Shown: positions 13,082-23,398, counted from the first letter of the stretch. The stretch is 60,000 nt of DNA from Hydractinia symbiolongicarpus (GCF_029227915.1 NC_079878.1:2048001-2108000); one strand, 5' to 3'. Made by a program: numbers and translations. The notes: a model not told the origin generated them from the letters alone.

Positions 13082-16000
13082 ATGTTCGGGAAAGAATCTA
13101 AGCATGCCACCAATACTGATGTAATTGAGGATATCCATAATATTTTTGATGATGAAGCGGAAATGATAGAAGACGGAAACCGCATCAAAACATGGAGGTT
13201 CAACAAAAACCTTAACCAGCCATTGACAGATACCATTATGCGAACAATCACACCACACGTAGACATGCGTGTGAAGGTGGTATACAGTTTTAACTGTGAT
13301 ATTTACAGAGCCGGTGGAAATGTGGCCAATTACCACAAAACAAAGAGCTCCGGGTCACTCTCAAGCATGGCTGAAATCGAGGCTTTTATGGATGAATGCG
13401 AGATGAAGCGCCTGGATCTGGAAGATGCAGAATTTTGGACGAAAGCTTATTTACCACCCGACAGAACCATCGAGACCCCAGGAGCATATGAAGGCAAAAT
13501 AGTATTCAAGCACGTACAAGTCAAGATAATCTCTACTAGAGAGCCCCTACTTGGATGTGGACCTTTGCCAGACTGGTTGCGTATCAAGAGGTGCATTTAT
13601 AGTTTTGACAAGACAGACGAAAAAACGGACAGCCTATGCTTTTGGAGATGCTTGGCCGTTCATTACCGCGAGAATCGAAAGCAACGTGTAAAACATATTA
13701 CGCAAGAGGCCCTCGAATTAGCACGCGAGTACTACGAGAATCCCATGCTAAAGAGGGAAGAGGTACGTGCCACGAGGCTCGTGGATTTGGAGGGTATTGC
13801 CAAAAAATTCGAGATTAACATAAGAGTCTTTGAACCAAAAACAAACAACGATAAGGCCCCATGGCGTCTCGTATATGGACAAGGCCAATACAAAAAGGGT
13901 TTGGATAAAATCAATATTGGTATGCTGCAGGGTCATTGTTTCTATATCAAGAAGATGGATGTATTGACGCAGCATTGGGAATGCGATCTTTGCACGCAAA
14001 GATTTACTAGATCGGAGAACCTCACACGACACAAGAATAACGAATGCGAAGGTATCAAGACCAAGATCATTTGCAAAGGTGATAGGGTTGAGCGCATGCA
14101 GAGTAGCTCTGAAAAGGTATTCAATCCCGATAAGGGTTTCAGTTACGCGGCATGCCAATGGATTGAAGCCATGTCAAAGCAAACAGGTAGGCATATACAT
14201 CATGCTCTTTGTGTGCATGGGAGAGAACGTGTGATACGCGACGGTAGTAAGACAAAAACAGTTACCACGGCTGCAAATGGCATGGATGCCCATGTCAACC
14301 ACAGCTAACCAACGCCGATAAAAATAATTTCAATCGTACCAAATTTAAAGAAGACTTGGATGGGAGTGTGAAAATCCTCCCAAGGTTAAGAGGGTATTTA
14401 AGAAAGAATTTCGAGGATATCCCCACTTCATCGTTTTTGATTTCGAGGCTCTCCTGGCACCATTGAAACAGCAGCAAACGTCTGATTTAACATATATCTC
14501 CGAGCATATACCTGTAAGTGTAGCCATCCACGATAGCTTACAAGAACATCCTACCTGCATTCATGATGAAGACCCAAAGCTGCTTGTGCAAAAATTTGTC
14601 GAGCAGCTAGAGCAGAGACAGATCCGGATTGTCCAAGAAGTCGAACTGATATATCCCAAGCCGGATGATTTCGATATGCTCCCGGAACTAAAAATACTTG
14701 GCAGGAATGGGTAAATCAAGTGACGGTGATAGGCTTTAACAGTGGCAAGTACGATATAAACCTGATAAAGCGGTATTTTGTCGAACGAATTGCGGATGAT
14801 GATAATATCAAAGTGGCGAAAAAAGACAACGACTACATGTTTCTAACCACATCAAAATTCAAATTTATCGATATTAAAAATTTCCTCGCACCAAGCTTGA
14901 GTTATGAAAAATTGTGCAAGTCATTGGATTGCAATCTGAAAAAATTAGTGTTCCCATACGAGTGGCTAACAAGTTATAAGAGGCTGAACCATGTGGATCC
15001 AGTCGATCATGAGTCGTTTTGTAGCACACTCAGTGGTAAAAACACCCTATCACCCGAAGATTACCAGGCTTTCCGGGATGAGTTTTTTAAAAGAGAATGC
15101 GTCACGATGCTTGATTGGCTGGCCGATTATAATTTGGCGGATGTAATACCATTTATCGAGGCTGTAGACAAGACCCGCAATACATACTACGAGGATGAGA
15201 TTGACATTCTAAAAGATGCAGTGAGCATTCCGGGTGTTTCGATGCGGTGTGTACTGAACAAGTCTCTGCAGTTGAACCCGGATATAAAGCTTTATGCCCC
15301 GGGTGATCCCTGTAAGCATAAATTTGAGGCTCGTTGCACCAAAGCCCGATGCGAGGATTGTAAACAGGTTCAAAAAGATTGTACATCTTGTACAAAGAAC
15401 GAGGCGTATGAGCTCCTGCAAAATGGCATGGTGGGTGGCCCCGCAATAGTATTTTGCAGGTACCATGAGAGTGATGTGACGGGTATTCGGTCATATATTT
15501 ATAACGAACCGAAAAAGTGCAAGACTATCCTGGGATATAACGTCAATATGCTCTACCCAAGCACACTGCTCCAAGACTTCCCTTGTGGGAAGGAGAAGCT
15601 GGTAAAAATGGTAGATCCTGCTGAAAAAATAGATGATCTGGTGTGATACATTCTTGATGGATCGCTCTTCGGGTTTGCGCAAGTTGATATTGAAGTCCCC
15701 ACCGAGCTGCACGACAAATTTAGCGAAATGTCACCGTTATTTGTAGTCAAAGAGATACCCGATGAAGCCATTCCAGAGCACATGCGGGCGTATTTGACCA
15801 AGACCGGGCGAAAACGTATCCCTGGCACTAAAAAGCTGTTGGGAGTGATGAGAGCCGAGAAGATCCTGCTTTGTACGGACCTTTGTACGGCTTGCTATCA
15901 AATACTTAAATGCAAACGCGGTAAACCATTCGCGTGGTTCCCGGAAGAAATCGCGTATGCGCGTCGTCAAGCTGATAAGAACCCTGATAAACGTATTACG

Positions 16001-16748
16001 GGCGATACAGAAAAATTGAAAGGGAATAGCTTTTATGGGAAAATGATAGAGGATTTGGCGAGACATAACAATACCACATTTACAAAGGATGAAAAGGTAG
16101 TAGATGCCGCTATGAGGAGCCCTTACTTGAATGATCTTGAAGAAATTAGAGACGCGTACGAAGTAAGACGAAGTAAACAAAGCATTTCCATAAATAGAGC
16201 GTATCAGTGCGGAATTCTTGTATATCAATTGGCTAAGCTGTGCATGCTCGAATTTTATTATAATTTTCTCGACAAATACGTAGATCGACGAGTTTGAATA
16301 TGTGTATATGGATACCGATAGTGCTTATTTTGCAATCTCTGGCGATAATCTACGTGATGTTGTTCATCCCGAATTAATCGAGCAGTATGATGAGGATGTT
16401 AAAAACTGGCTAATTACCGACAAGCAATCTAGCAGAACAGGAGGGTTATTTAAAGAAGAATTCATCGGATTGAGAATGAATGCTTTAACAGCCAAGTGTT
16501 ATTTTATCGAAGGTAAAGATGGCACTAAGTTTTCGTGTAAAGGTATGTCCAAAAGGCAGAATGAAGTGACATGGTTGAGATATATGGGAGCACTGAAGGG
16601 AGAGTTGGATACCGCTAAAAATGTAGGCTTCCGCGTATATAACCAGGGTATGGTGACGTATCAGCAAAATAAGCTGGGGCTTTCGGCGTTCTATGATAAG
16701 AGTGTTGTACATGAGGATGGTGTTCATACAAAGCCGTTAGAATTATAA
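13082..16748 (+). pseudogene. PolB: Protein-primed family B DNA polymerase, Polinton copy 1 (frameshifted)
   Basis: Replicative polymerase of the element; the family uses a protein primer and has 3'-5' exonuclease activity. The first open segment (13082-14308, 408 codons) holds an OTU-like region (SLCFWRCLA near residue 186, GHCFYIKKMD near 284) and a C2H2 finger (about 300-322). After a frameshift come Exo I FIVFDFEA (14427-14450) and Exo II GFNSGKYDIN (about 14730). Polymerase motif A is GYNVNMLYPS (about 15532), motif B KLKGNSFYGK (about 16015) and motif C YMDTDSAYF (about 16305). Breaks: frameshifts near 14300, 14700 and 16290, TGA at 14644+1000 (15644-15646), and a small deletion near 15885. 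Motif A has Asn where copy 2 has the catalytic Asp. 13082 is the first in-frame ATG, but homologous reading extends further left, so the true start may be lost. Confidence 0.9.
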
Positions 16749-16770
16749 GTGATGACTCTTGTCTCAAAGT

Positions 16771-16795
16771 TTGTATATACCGATAGTATATACAA
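16771..16795 (+). terminator. Intergenic hairpin PolB/HNH, copy 1
   Basis: Perfect 10-bp stem TTGTATATAC / GTATATACAA with a 5-base loop, 22 bases after the PolB stop and 8 bases before the HNH ATG. The counterpart in copy 2 (42933-42957) keeps the stem; the loop differs by one base. Confidence 0.6.
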
Positions 16796-16803
16796 CAAAA
16801 AAA

Positions 16804-17301
16804 ATGGAGGATACTAAATGCTGTACAAGCTGCAAAAAACCTTTATCTTTTGATAATTTTAAGATCCAGCGGAATAGCGAATGGACAAAATGGTGCATCA
16901 AATGCCTCGACGGCATGAAGGCGACAAGGGAACGCAATAAATGCCACCATGGGAATCAGCATGGCCATTGTAAGGAATGCGATTTCACTGGATATATGCA
17001 TCACCTCATTATAAATAGGATTCGCGATGCTCTAAACAGAGACACCGAGATAGCCTCCACCGAATACATAGGGTGCGGTATCTGCACATTCATTGGCAAC
17101 ATCCAAGATCAATTCAGAGACGGGATGTGCTGGGGAAACCGAGGGAAGTGGGAGTTCGATCACAAAATCCCTATTAAATATCAAGAAAATGGTGCCCCAC
17201 CCAGTAGGGAGATACAGCTCGCGCAGCTACATTATACCAACATGCAGCCATTGTGGAAAAATGAAAACCAATCGAAAGGCTATCGATTCATATCAGAGTA
17301 A
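16804..17301 (+). CDS. HNH-like nuclease with zinc-binding cysteines, Polinton copy 1
   Basis: Intact 165-codon gene from ATG 16804. N-terminal paired CxxC motifs (CCTSCKKPL, WCIKCLDG) and CHHGNQHGHCKECDF suggest zinc-binding knuckles. The C-terminal half has CGICTF and WEFDHKIPI (about residues 118-126), resembling the His-Asp/His core of HNH endonucleases. Similar small proteins accompany PolB in other Polinton-type elements; a role in replication or recombination is inference. Lies between hairpins at 16771 and 17317. An ATG at 16759 is in frame upstream but precedes the hairpin, so 16804 is preferred. Confidence 0.65.
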   Translation: MEDTKCCTSCKKPLSFDNFKIQRNSEWTKWCIKCLDGMKATRERNKCHHGNQHGHCKECDFTGYMHHLIINRIRDALNRDTEIASTEYIGCGICTFIGNIQDQFRDGMCWGNRGKWEFDHKIPIKYQENGAPPSREIQLAQLHYTNMQPLWKNENQSKGYRFISE

Positions 17302-17316
17302 TTTAGCGCTGTATCC

Positions 17317-17341
17317 AAAGGTGGTGTCTCACAACACCTTT
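17317..17341 (+). terminator. Intergenic hairpin after HNH, copy 1
   Basis: Arms AAAGGTGGTGT and ACAACACCTTT around loop CTC pair with one mismatch, starting 15 bases after the HNH stop. The copy 2 counterpart (43445-43469) is the reverse complement of this sequence with a single difference. Confidence 0.55.
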
Positions 17342-17361
17342 ATACACAAAGCTGCAAATAA

Positions 17362-17942
17362 ATGGAGTTATTGTTACTGATATCGATACTCCTCCCATAC
17401 GTAGTAATCATTGCTTGTTTCTATCGATACAGACGTCTAATAAACATGGCTCAAGATTTATCGGAGATATTTGATGTTGTAGATACACCAGCAGAGGCCG
17501 TTGAACAAAAAAATAGACAAACGTCAAACATTGAAAGATATACGAAAGACCAAGCCACATTTTTTGCCTAAAAAATGTAGCGAGGCATTTTTGGATAAAG
17601 CATCACCCGAGGCTATCGAGAAAATTTATAATGATTTTACTGAACATGACCTCTATGAGAAAGGAGAGAAGACTGCAAAGGCATCGTCAACTCACGCCCT
17701 TGAGCTATATAGCAAAGCTATCGGTAACCTTATACCACTTGATAGTCCCTTATCTCTTCGTCATGATTTAGAAAATAATCCGCGAATCCATGGCTGATCT
17801 AGGAATCCTCGTCTATACGGCATTCGGGAAATTTTTAGCGCCTTTTTTGGTAGCTGTCCATACGATTAATCACACAAAATTGTCTAAACAGGGTTCCCCC
17901 GATTCGGAGGAACTGGTGAATGATACAAGCTTTCCATCATAA
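17362..17942 (+). pseudogene. Small membrane protein with N- and C-terminal hydrophobic segments, copy 1 (frameshifted)
   Basis: The N-terminus MELLLLISILLPYVVIIA is a strong hydrophobic segment followed by basic residues. The middle is charged (DKRQTLKDIRKTKPHFLPKK, EKIYNDFTEHDLYEKGEK). The C-terminal part (LGILVYTAFGKFLAPFLV) is again hydrophobic. Frameshifts near 17510 and 17790 break the reading frame. Copy 2 has the same gene at 43490-44106 with a different single frameshift near 43600. An internal ATG at 17446 could start a shorter soluble form. Function unknown; membrane or virion role is inference. Confidence 0.5.
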
Positions 17943-17950
17943 AAAGAAGA

Positions 17951-17976
17951 TTTTATAAGCCCTATGGCTTATAAAA
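17951..17976 (+). terminator. Intergenic hairpin directly before next ATG, copy 1
   Basis: Perfect 11-bp stem TTTTATAAGCC / GGCTTATAAAA with loop CTAT, ending two bases before ATG 17978. Copy 2 has a perfect hairpin of different sequence at the same place (44363-44388). Confidence 0.65.
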
Positions 17977-18061
17977 AATGAGTGAAGAGACTACCCAAGT
18001 AATTACCAAGAAAAACGAAGGACGTGTTGCTGCTGGTAAGAGACTTGCGGAATGGAATCGC

Positions 18062-18076
18062 AAGAACAAGGCCAAC
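18062..18076 (+). repeat. Left 15-bp target-site duplication of the retroelement
   Basis: AAGAACAAGGCCAAC, repeated exactly at 20203-20217 on the far side of the insertion. Confidence 0.9.
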
Positions 18077-20202
18077 AAAAAAAAACTGCAATGACTTCGA
18101 ACATGGCGGATGTTTTTCCCCTAACGGTTAATTGGAAATGTGAAACAAAGCAGTAAATGTGAAGTTTTTGTTCGTGACTAAACGTATTAAGCAGATTACT
18201 TTTGCCGCGAAATTACTGGTACTTGTTATGGCCACTTTAAATCGACCGCTAGTGAATAACGAATCGAATCGAAATTCAAACGCAAATGGCAGTTCCGCGC
18301 AACCAATTCAATTGGCGACATCTTCTACATCATTCAGATGCAACTCTTGTAATACGAGAACTTTTACCACATATAAAGGTTTACGAAAAACAAATGAAGC
18401 GACAATTACAACCTCGAAGAAGCTGTGTATTGAATCTATTCCAGAATCTGATAGATCTCCGCTTGGAGCTTTTGTTGCTTGCCGTGTAATACCGTTAAAC
18501 AAAAATCCTGGTTTGCGACCAATTGGTGTTGGTGAGGTGCTTCGTAGAATAGTTGGGAAGATTGTGATAAACATATCTAAAAATGACGTAATTAAAGCAG
18601 CAGGTTCGTTACAAGTTTGTGCTGGTCAAAATGCTGGTGTTAAAGCAGCCGTCCATGCGATGCATGACATTTTCGACAACGATGATACTGAGACTGTTTT
18701 TCTAATCGATGCTGAGAATGCCTTTAACTCAATTAATACAAAGGTAATGCTGCATAACATTTCGAAGTTATGCCCAATGATTGCTACGTTCATTAACAAC
18801 TGTTATGCTGTGCCTGCACGTTTATTCGTGATAGGCGGAAAGGAGATTCTTTCGAGGGAAGGCACCACACAGGGCGATCCGACGTCGATGGCTGCGTATG
18901 CTATTGGAATCATACCATTGTTGAAAGCACTTTTCAACAATACACGTTCGAATGACCACACCCTTAAAGAGGTTGCATACGCTGACGATTTTATTGTTGC
19001 TGGAAAACTTTACGAAATTAAAGAATTTTGGTCGAAAATCGTTGACATTGGTCCGAAATACGGCTACTTCCCGAAGGCGACTAAATCCCATCTAATTGTG
19101 AAACAAAAGTATCTACTTAGTGCTGAGCAAATCTTTGCAGATTCAAATATTTTGGTAACATCGACTGGTCAACGTCATCTCGGTGCAGTCTTACAAGATT
19201 AAATATGTTAATAGCAAAGTTGCAAGTTTAGTTGAGCAGCTAAAACTTCTATCAAAGATTGCTGAACTAGAACCTCAATCATCTTATTTTGCGTTTGTAA
19301 CTGGTTTTAAAGCTAAATTGACATTTCTTCTCCGGACCGTTCCTGACATAAAAAAATTACTTCAACCGATAGAGACAGTCGTCAGAAACGAATTCATACC
19401 TGCGATAACTGGTGGTCATCTATGCTCCGAAAACGAAAGGCTTTTACTATCACTTCCCACACGACTTGGAGGATTGAATCTCACTATTTTTCCTGACGAC
19501 GCACAAGTACAATTTAATAATTCGAGAATGATCACAAAATGTCTTGTCGACTCTATCAAAAAGCTAGACATAGACGGTATCTACGATGATGGAAAAACAA
19601 AAACAGCTAAAGCACAAGTTAGAACTTTAAAATTGGATATCCAGAAAGAGAATCTGGCCCTATGCAGAAATAACATGACGGTGAAGCAAGTTAAGGTAAA
19701 CGACATCAACCAACAAAAAGGAGTCTCCAATTGGCTCAATGTATTGCCAATAACTGAGCAAGGTTTTTATCTCAACAAGCAAGAGTTTTGGGATGCTATG
19801 CGTCTACGCTACAATTGGAGCATTCCCAACTTACCCAGCAGTTGCTTTTGTGGAGCTCGATTTGACGTTGAACACAGCATGAAGTGTAAGATGGGTGGCT
19901 TTGTTACGACACGTCACAACGACATTTCGGAAATGATAGCGGATAAGAAGAACATACCCATTTCAACTGCAGTCACACATATACGCACAAAACTTTGTTT
20001 TGCTCTGTTGAGATCTGGTTTAATATGTTTAAGAGGTTCGAGAAGTTTATATAAAAAGTTCGATGTAGGAGATGATATTGTGGTTGATCATGAAATTTCA
20101 AAGTTGAACTGTTAAATCGTTAGCTAGGAATATGTTGTGTTATGTAGTAAATTAGTCCCTTGTAATCAAAAAAAAAAAAAAAAAAAAAAATTACAGTAAA
20201 AA
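18077..20202 (+). mobile_element. Internally deleted non-LTR-type retroelement inserted in Polinton copy 1
   Basis: A 2.1-kb insert flanked by the 15-bp target duplication AAGAACAAGGCCAAC (18062-18076 and 20203-20217), whose removal rejoins a Polinton gene. It encodes a reverse transcriptase (next entry) and ends with a run of 23 A (20168-20190) followed by about 12 further bases before the right duplication. The structure indicates target-primed retrotransposition after the Polinton had integrated. No endonuclease domain is seen; compared with related elements as I remember them, there appear to be internal deletions on both sides of the RT core. Confidence 0.88.
18228..20115 (+). pseudogene. 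Reverse transcriptase of the inserted retroelement (one frameshift)
   Basis: Two overlapping open segments, 18159-19202 and 19183-20115, with a frameshift near 19195. Residues after ATG 18228 include a zinc-knuckle-like FRCNSCNTRTFTTYKGL. The RT core shows RPIGVGEVLRRI, motif A FLIDAENAFNSI, motif B GTTQGDPTSMA and motif C YADDFIVAG (about 18975). The second segment holds RLGGLNL, SNWLNVLPI, LNKQEFWDAM and a Cys/His cluster CFCGARFDVEHSMKCK, features of a widespread cnidarian RT family whose exact clade I cannot name with certainty. Apart from the frameshift the frame is well kept, implying a fairly recent insertion. Confidence 0.8.
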
Positions 20203-20217
20203 AAGAACAAGGCCAAC
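20203..20217 (+). repeat. Right 15-bp target-site duplication of the retroelement
   Basis: AAGAACAAGGCCAAC, identical to 18062-18076; the interrupted Polinton gene continues in phase from here. Confidence 0.9.
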
Positions 20218-20723
20218 TTGAAGAAGAAAGTGGGTAAAAGTACTTCCCAAGAAAGTCAGTAACCTGCCACAGGTACCTCCAAGTCCATGGGAAGTGGTGT
20301 ATATATTGGTGGAGGCCTACTCGCGATTGCATGTATTGGTGGTGTCATATATTTTATCCGTAAATCAGCGGTTACCCAGCAGCTTCCTGCAGTGGCTCAG
20401 CAACCAAACGTGAGGCAGGAGCCTAAGGCAGATATTGATATTTTTCATATGCGCTAATATAATAAAGGATAAGCAGTAAAGAGTATCAGAAGGAAGTTGT
20501 TGATAGCCTGTGGGGGTCTGTCAGACTAGTATCATATACCATCGTAATAGCATTAGGTGCCAAAAAGGCGCTAGGTGTTTCTAGACCAGGTGCAAAAATG
20601 GACATGGAGGATGGATTAAAGCTCGCCGGATATATGACGGGGGCTATCTTTTTTGATGATTATGCGATAAAACAGGGTTGGTACAAGCGTTCGATGATGC
20701 CACCTAAGTAAGCACATGCAAAT

Positions 20724-20751
20724 TTCATGCATACCACGTGGTATACATGAA
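20724..20751 (+). terminator. Intergenic hairpin before packaging ATPase, copy 1
   Basis: 12-bp stem TTCATGCATACC / GGTATACATGAA with one mismatch around ACGT, 12 bases after the preceding stop and 6 bases before ATG 20758. Copy 2 has the equivalent at 44961-44990. Confidence 0.6.
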
Positions 20752-20757
20752 GAATAA

Positions 20758-21354
20758 ATGATATATATTGTCAAGGAATCTCATACAGGTATTTTTACAG
20801 GCCCTACCTCATGTGGAAGAACGCAGCGTGTTCTCGATCTTTTGGAGAATGAATACAAGGGTCAGTTTCATAATATCGTAGTTTTATGTCCTACTCTCCG
20901 GTGGAACACCACTTACTTGGAGAGATCCTCGCTTTGGAAAGATCCTTATGTATTTCTTATTGATTCAGGTGATAATTTGTTTGATTCGATAAGCAAATTT
21001 TCAAACCTCATTGCCGGTGAAGAGAGCTTGTTTATCATCGATGACATGATAACGGACGAGACTCTGGATAAGCGACGACAACCGCTATTGGGATTGGCTA
21101 TTAGCGGGAGGCACAGGAAGCATTCATTGTGGCTGTTAACGCAATCGTATACGGCAATCCCTAAAAACCTCAGGAGGCAGAAAAAAATGCTATTTACATG
21201 GTATCCCTGCGAGAGATCGAACCTCATACAGATCGATAATGAGAGCAACCTTATCGAGGATTGTGATACAATTAAAGCTCAACTAAAAATGTCAAAACAC
21301 GCGTGTTTGTATATTAGGTTAGCATACCCCAGATCCTGGAGTGTATTAGAATAA
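20758..21354 (+). CDS. FtsK/HerA-type packaging ATPase, Polinton copy 1 (Walker A Lys replaced)
   Basis: Open frame of 198 codons. A32-like ATPases of this superfamily pump viral DNA into preformed capsids. Walker A reads GPTSCGRTQR (about residues 15-24), with Arg in place of the catalytic Lys; copy 2 has GPTSSGKTQR. Walker B is LFIIDDMI (about residues 91-98), and a sensor-like WLLTQSYTAIPKNLRRQ follows (about 125-141). Length is normal for the family. A Lys-to-Arg change in the P-loop usually abolishes ATP hydrolysis, so this copy is probably inactive although open. Four bases separate its stop from the next small gene. Confidence 0.85.
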   Translation: MIYIVKESHTGIFTGPTSCGRTQRVLDLLENEYKGQFHNIVVLCPTLRWNTTYLERSSLWKDPYVFLIDSGDNLFDSISKFSNLIAGEESLFIIDDMITDETLDKRRQPLLGLAISGRHRKHSLWLLTQSYTAIPKNLRRQKKMLFTWYPCERSNLIQIDNESNLIEDCDTIKAQLKMSKHACLYIRLAYPRSWSVLE

Positions 21355-21356
21355 AT

Positions 21357-21518
21357 ATGTCATATATCAGAACATTGGAAAAACAGCTGAAGGCTTGTCA
21401 TAATGAGATGGACAGAATACCCTATCTGGAGCGGAGTCTGGAAGCCCTTCAGGAGGAGCTTCGTGAATCACTATATAGGGAAAGGATCCACAGGAATATT
21501 AATTATTTTGTCATATGA
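21357..21518 (+). CDS. Short coiled-coil peptide, Polinton copy 1 (C-terminus truncated)
   Basis: A 53-codon ORF right after the ATPase stop. The sequence LEKQLKACHNEMDRIPYLE, followed by LEALQEELRE, predicts a coiled coil. The copy 2 version (45603-45809) is longer and adds a C-terminal hydrophobic segment, so this copy has probably lost its membrane anchor through a frameshift near the end. Function unknown. Confidence 0.55.
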   Translation: MSYIRTLEKQLKACHNEMDRIPYLERSLEALQEELRESLYRERIHRNINYFVI

Positions 21519-21566
21519 ACTGTCCTAATTATATGGACCCTGGTTGAAGTAATGTAAACAATAAGA

Positions 21567-22333
21567 ATGTCCTCACTTGCGTTATTTAACATATTGCCCG
21601 CTGGCGCTATCAAAACTCTATTCAATGATCAAAATCAGATTCTTTTTAAACGTGCAAATCTTGGAAGGTTCTTGGGTATTGCTAATATTGCAGAGTCATA
21701 TCGAGATATTCCAATCATTTTTACGTAATGAAATAGGGTTTGGTTTCAAACCAACCCCTTGGCAAACCAAAAAATCCTCACGATGCTTTCATTACATTGG
21801 ATAGTGCTTTGGAGATTTGTGCACGTTCCAGAAAACCAAAGGCCGTTGAGATTATAAGATGGCTTGCGGTAAAGGGTATCGAAAAATTACAAGAAACCAT
21901 CGAAGAGCATCGTCAAGCCCTGGCAATGCTCACTGATGACCTGAACGAGAGAGAACAACAGCTCTATCTTCGAACCTTAGAAAATGCGGAGCTTCGTGAT
22001 CAGTATGTACCCACAGGTTATCCATATGATAATGTGATATGTATTATTGACAAGAACGATCCTAATGAATGTGGGAAAAAAGGCCAACATCCCCATTGCA
22101 TTATTCGTTGCCAACGCAGATCTTTACATGATCAACTCCGCAGCCTACGGGAGATATATCCTAATATGATAGAAAGGAATCCAATATGTGACGATCCCAA
22201 CGCCGTACATACATGGAATAGGTTCAGGGATGATAATCTTGCAATTCTCCATTCATGCCGTATTTATTTCAGCTTACCCGATGACGCCACACGTGAGTTA
22301 TTCGAAGGGTTGTATGATAACGATATGTCATAA
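21567..22333 (+). pseudogene. MSV199/BRO-like protein with DUF3627-like C-terminus, copy 1 (frameshifted)
   Basis: The start MSSLALFNILP and the segment FKRANLGRFLGIANI (about 21645-21690) match copy 2. A stop at about 21727 and frameshift follow. The open frame resumes at about 21780 with DAFITLDSALEICARSRKPK and EIIRWLAVKGIEKLQ, the pattern of BRO-N/MSV199 DNA-binding domains of iridoviruses and entomopoxviruses. A coiled coil follows, then a C-terminal domain (VICIIDKNDPNE, CIIRCQRRSLHDQLRSLR, NPNAV-type) that resembles DUF3627, which often follows MSV199. The DUF3627 assignment is from memory. Role: virus-type DNA-binding or regulatory protein, inferred. Confidence 0.65.
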
Positions 22334-22336
22334 TGT

Positions 22337-22364
22337 TTTTTGTAGCTCATAAGAGCTACAAAAA
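22337..22364. terminator. Hairpin between convergent BRO-like and integrase genes, copy 1
   Basis: Perfect 12-bp stem TTTTTGTAGCTC / GAGCTACAAAAA with loop ATAA, between the plus-strand stop (22333) and the minus-strand stop (22375). Copy 2 has a perfect stem of different sequence here (46442-46464). Confidence 0.7.
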
Positions 22365-22374
22365 TCGAGAAATA

Positions 22375-23377
22375 TTACCAATTTTTAACATGCTCGGGAG
22401 GTCTATCAATATTCTCGGGTACTAGCATGGGCTCCTCTGACACAAAACTCGTATCAGGTCCATCTGCCAAGTAGTATAGGAGACGGGCACCAGTTACGAT
22501 ACGATCCAGCCTGTACGTCTTTTTGCTCCACCACGCATCCGTTGCGCGTCTCCGAGCATCCTTGTATTCTTCCCCAGGTTGTAGCAGATACAAGTATAAT
22601 CCATCGTCAGGCAAAGGCTTTTCCTCCGGGTGCTGCTCATTTTTTGCAAGTGGGACTTCATCGAGTTTAATGGCTTTTGAAGGTTTCATATCTATCATAC
22701 CCGTCTTACTATTGTTCATAATTTTTACAATATCATATAGATGCCTGACCCAGGTGGTACTGGTTTCGTCAGTAACCAGTTCCTGCGCATCTTGAGGCTT
22801 TAAGAGTTTTTGTGCGAGTAACTTTGTTATAGGACTCCACGAACGCTGTGAACGTATGGTGGTATTTAGTAGTTGCCCGCTTGATCTCGACACCTTTGGC
22901 TTCCAACAGCTTGGTCACATCTGATTTGAATTCACTACCATTTTCGCACTGAAAGATGCCCGGATAACGCAAAGGTCCCGCTTTTTAGATATCCTTCAGC
23001 ATGTCATCTACTTCACTAGCTTTCTTAGTACGTAGCGGTCTCGCCACTTTGTAGCGAGATGCCACATCTACGCCTGTGAGGATGTATTTATAAGTGTTTC
23101 CATACAGCTTGTCATGGGTAATGTACAAGAGGTCGAATTGATGCATTTCGTTCGGCCTCGTAATGGTGAAATGCGGGTAAATGATCTTTTTCGTGCCCTT
23201 GATATGTCGGAGCCAGAGCAACTGGCGACTCAGCCAATGTATAACTTTCTTTTTGGAAAGACCAGAGTTTTCAACGAGTAATTTGATGGCTTTTTTTCCG
23301 ATCCATAGATTTTCTGGTTGATAGTAAATTTTGCTTAGTTTTTCAGCTTCTTCTGGAGTAACAATATGCTTTGACAT
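22375..23377 (-). pseudogene. INT: Retroviral-type (rve) integrase, Polinton copy 1 (broken)
   Basis: Catalyses insertion of the element into host DNA. The N-terminal segment (from ATG at 23377) has SKIYYQPENLWIGKKAIKLL and a helix-turn-helix-like SKKKVIHWLSRQLLWLR. The core shows D1 in MHQFDLLYI, then YILTGVDVASRY, then CENGSEFKSD where the second catalytic Asp is expected (copy 2 has CDQGS), and the catalytic Glu in FVESYNKV. The C-terminus (YRLDRIVTGARLLYYL) resembles the chromo/SH3-like end of Maverick integrases. A TAA at about 22987 and a frameshift after YNKV (about 22825) disrupt it. The Asp-to-Glu change plus stops make it non-functional. Confidence 0.88.
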
Positions 23378-23392
23378 TTATTAGATGTCAAA
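23370..23392 (-). terminator. Short hairpin between small basic protein and integrase, copy 1
   Basis: 8-bp stem TTTGACAT / ATGTCAAA with a 7-base loop; one arm contains the integrase start codon. Weaker than the other hairpins. Confidence 0.4.
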
Positions 23393-23398
23393 AAACGA

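Larger units (their letters stand above)
17978..20711 (+). pseudogene. Small basic single-pass membrane protein, split by the retroelement, copy 1
   Basis: The 5' piece 17978-18076 encodes a basic N-terminus (EGRVAAGKRLAEWNRKNKAN). The 3' piece resumes at 20218 with more Lys-rich sequence, then a stop at about 20263. A following hydrophobic helix (GGLLAIACIGGVIYFI, about 20303-20360), a Gln/Pro spacer and a C-terminal domain ending YKRSMMPPK (stop 20709-20711) match the intact copy 2 protein at 44392-44949. The insertion at 18077 separates the two parts and further frameshifts occur around 20265 and 20455. Function unknown; a virion membrane protein is possible. Confidence 0.6.

Noticed and set aside
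13001-16727. Several 60-160 codon minus-strand ORFs opposite PolB
   Set aside because: Antisense shadows of the PolB gene; no domains, and the sense strand carries all polymerase motifs.
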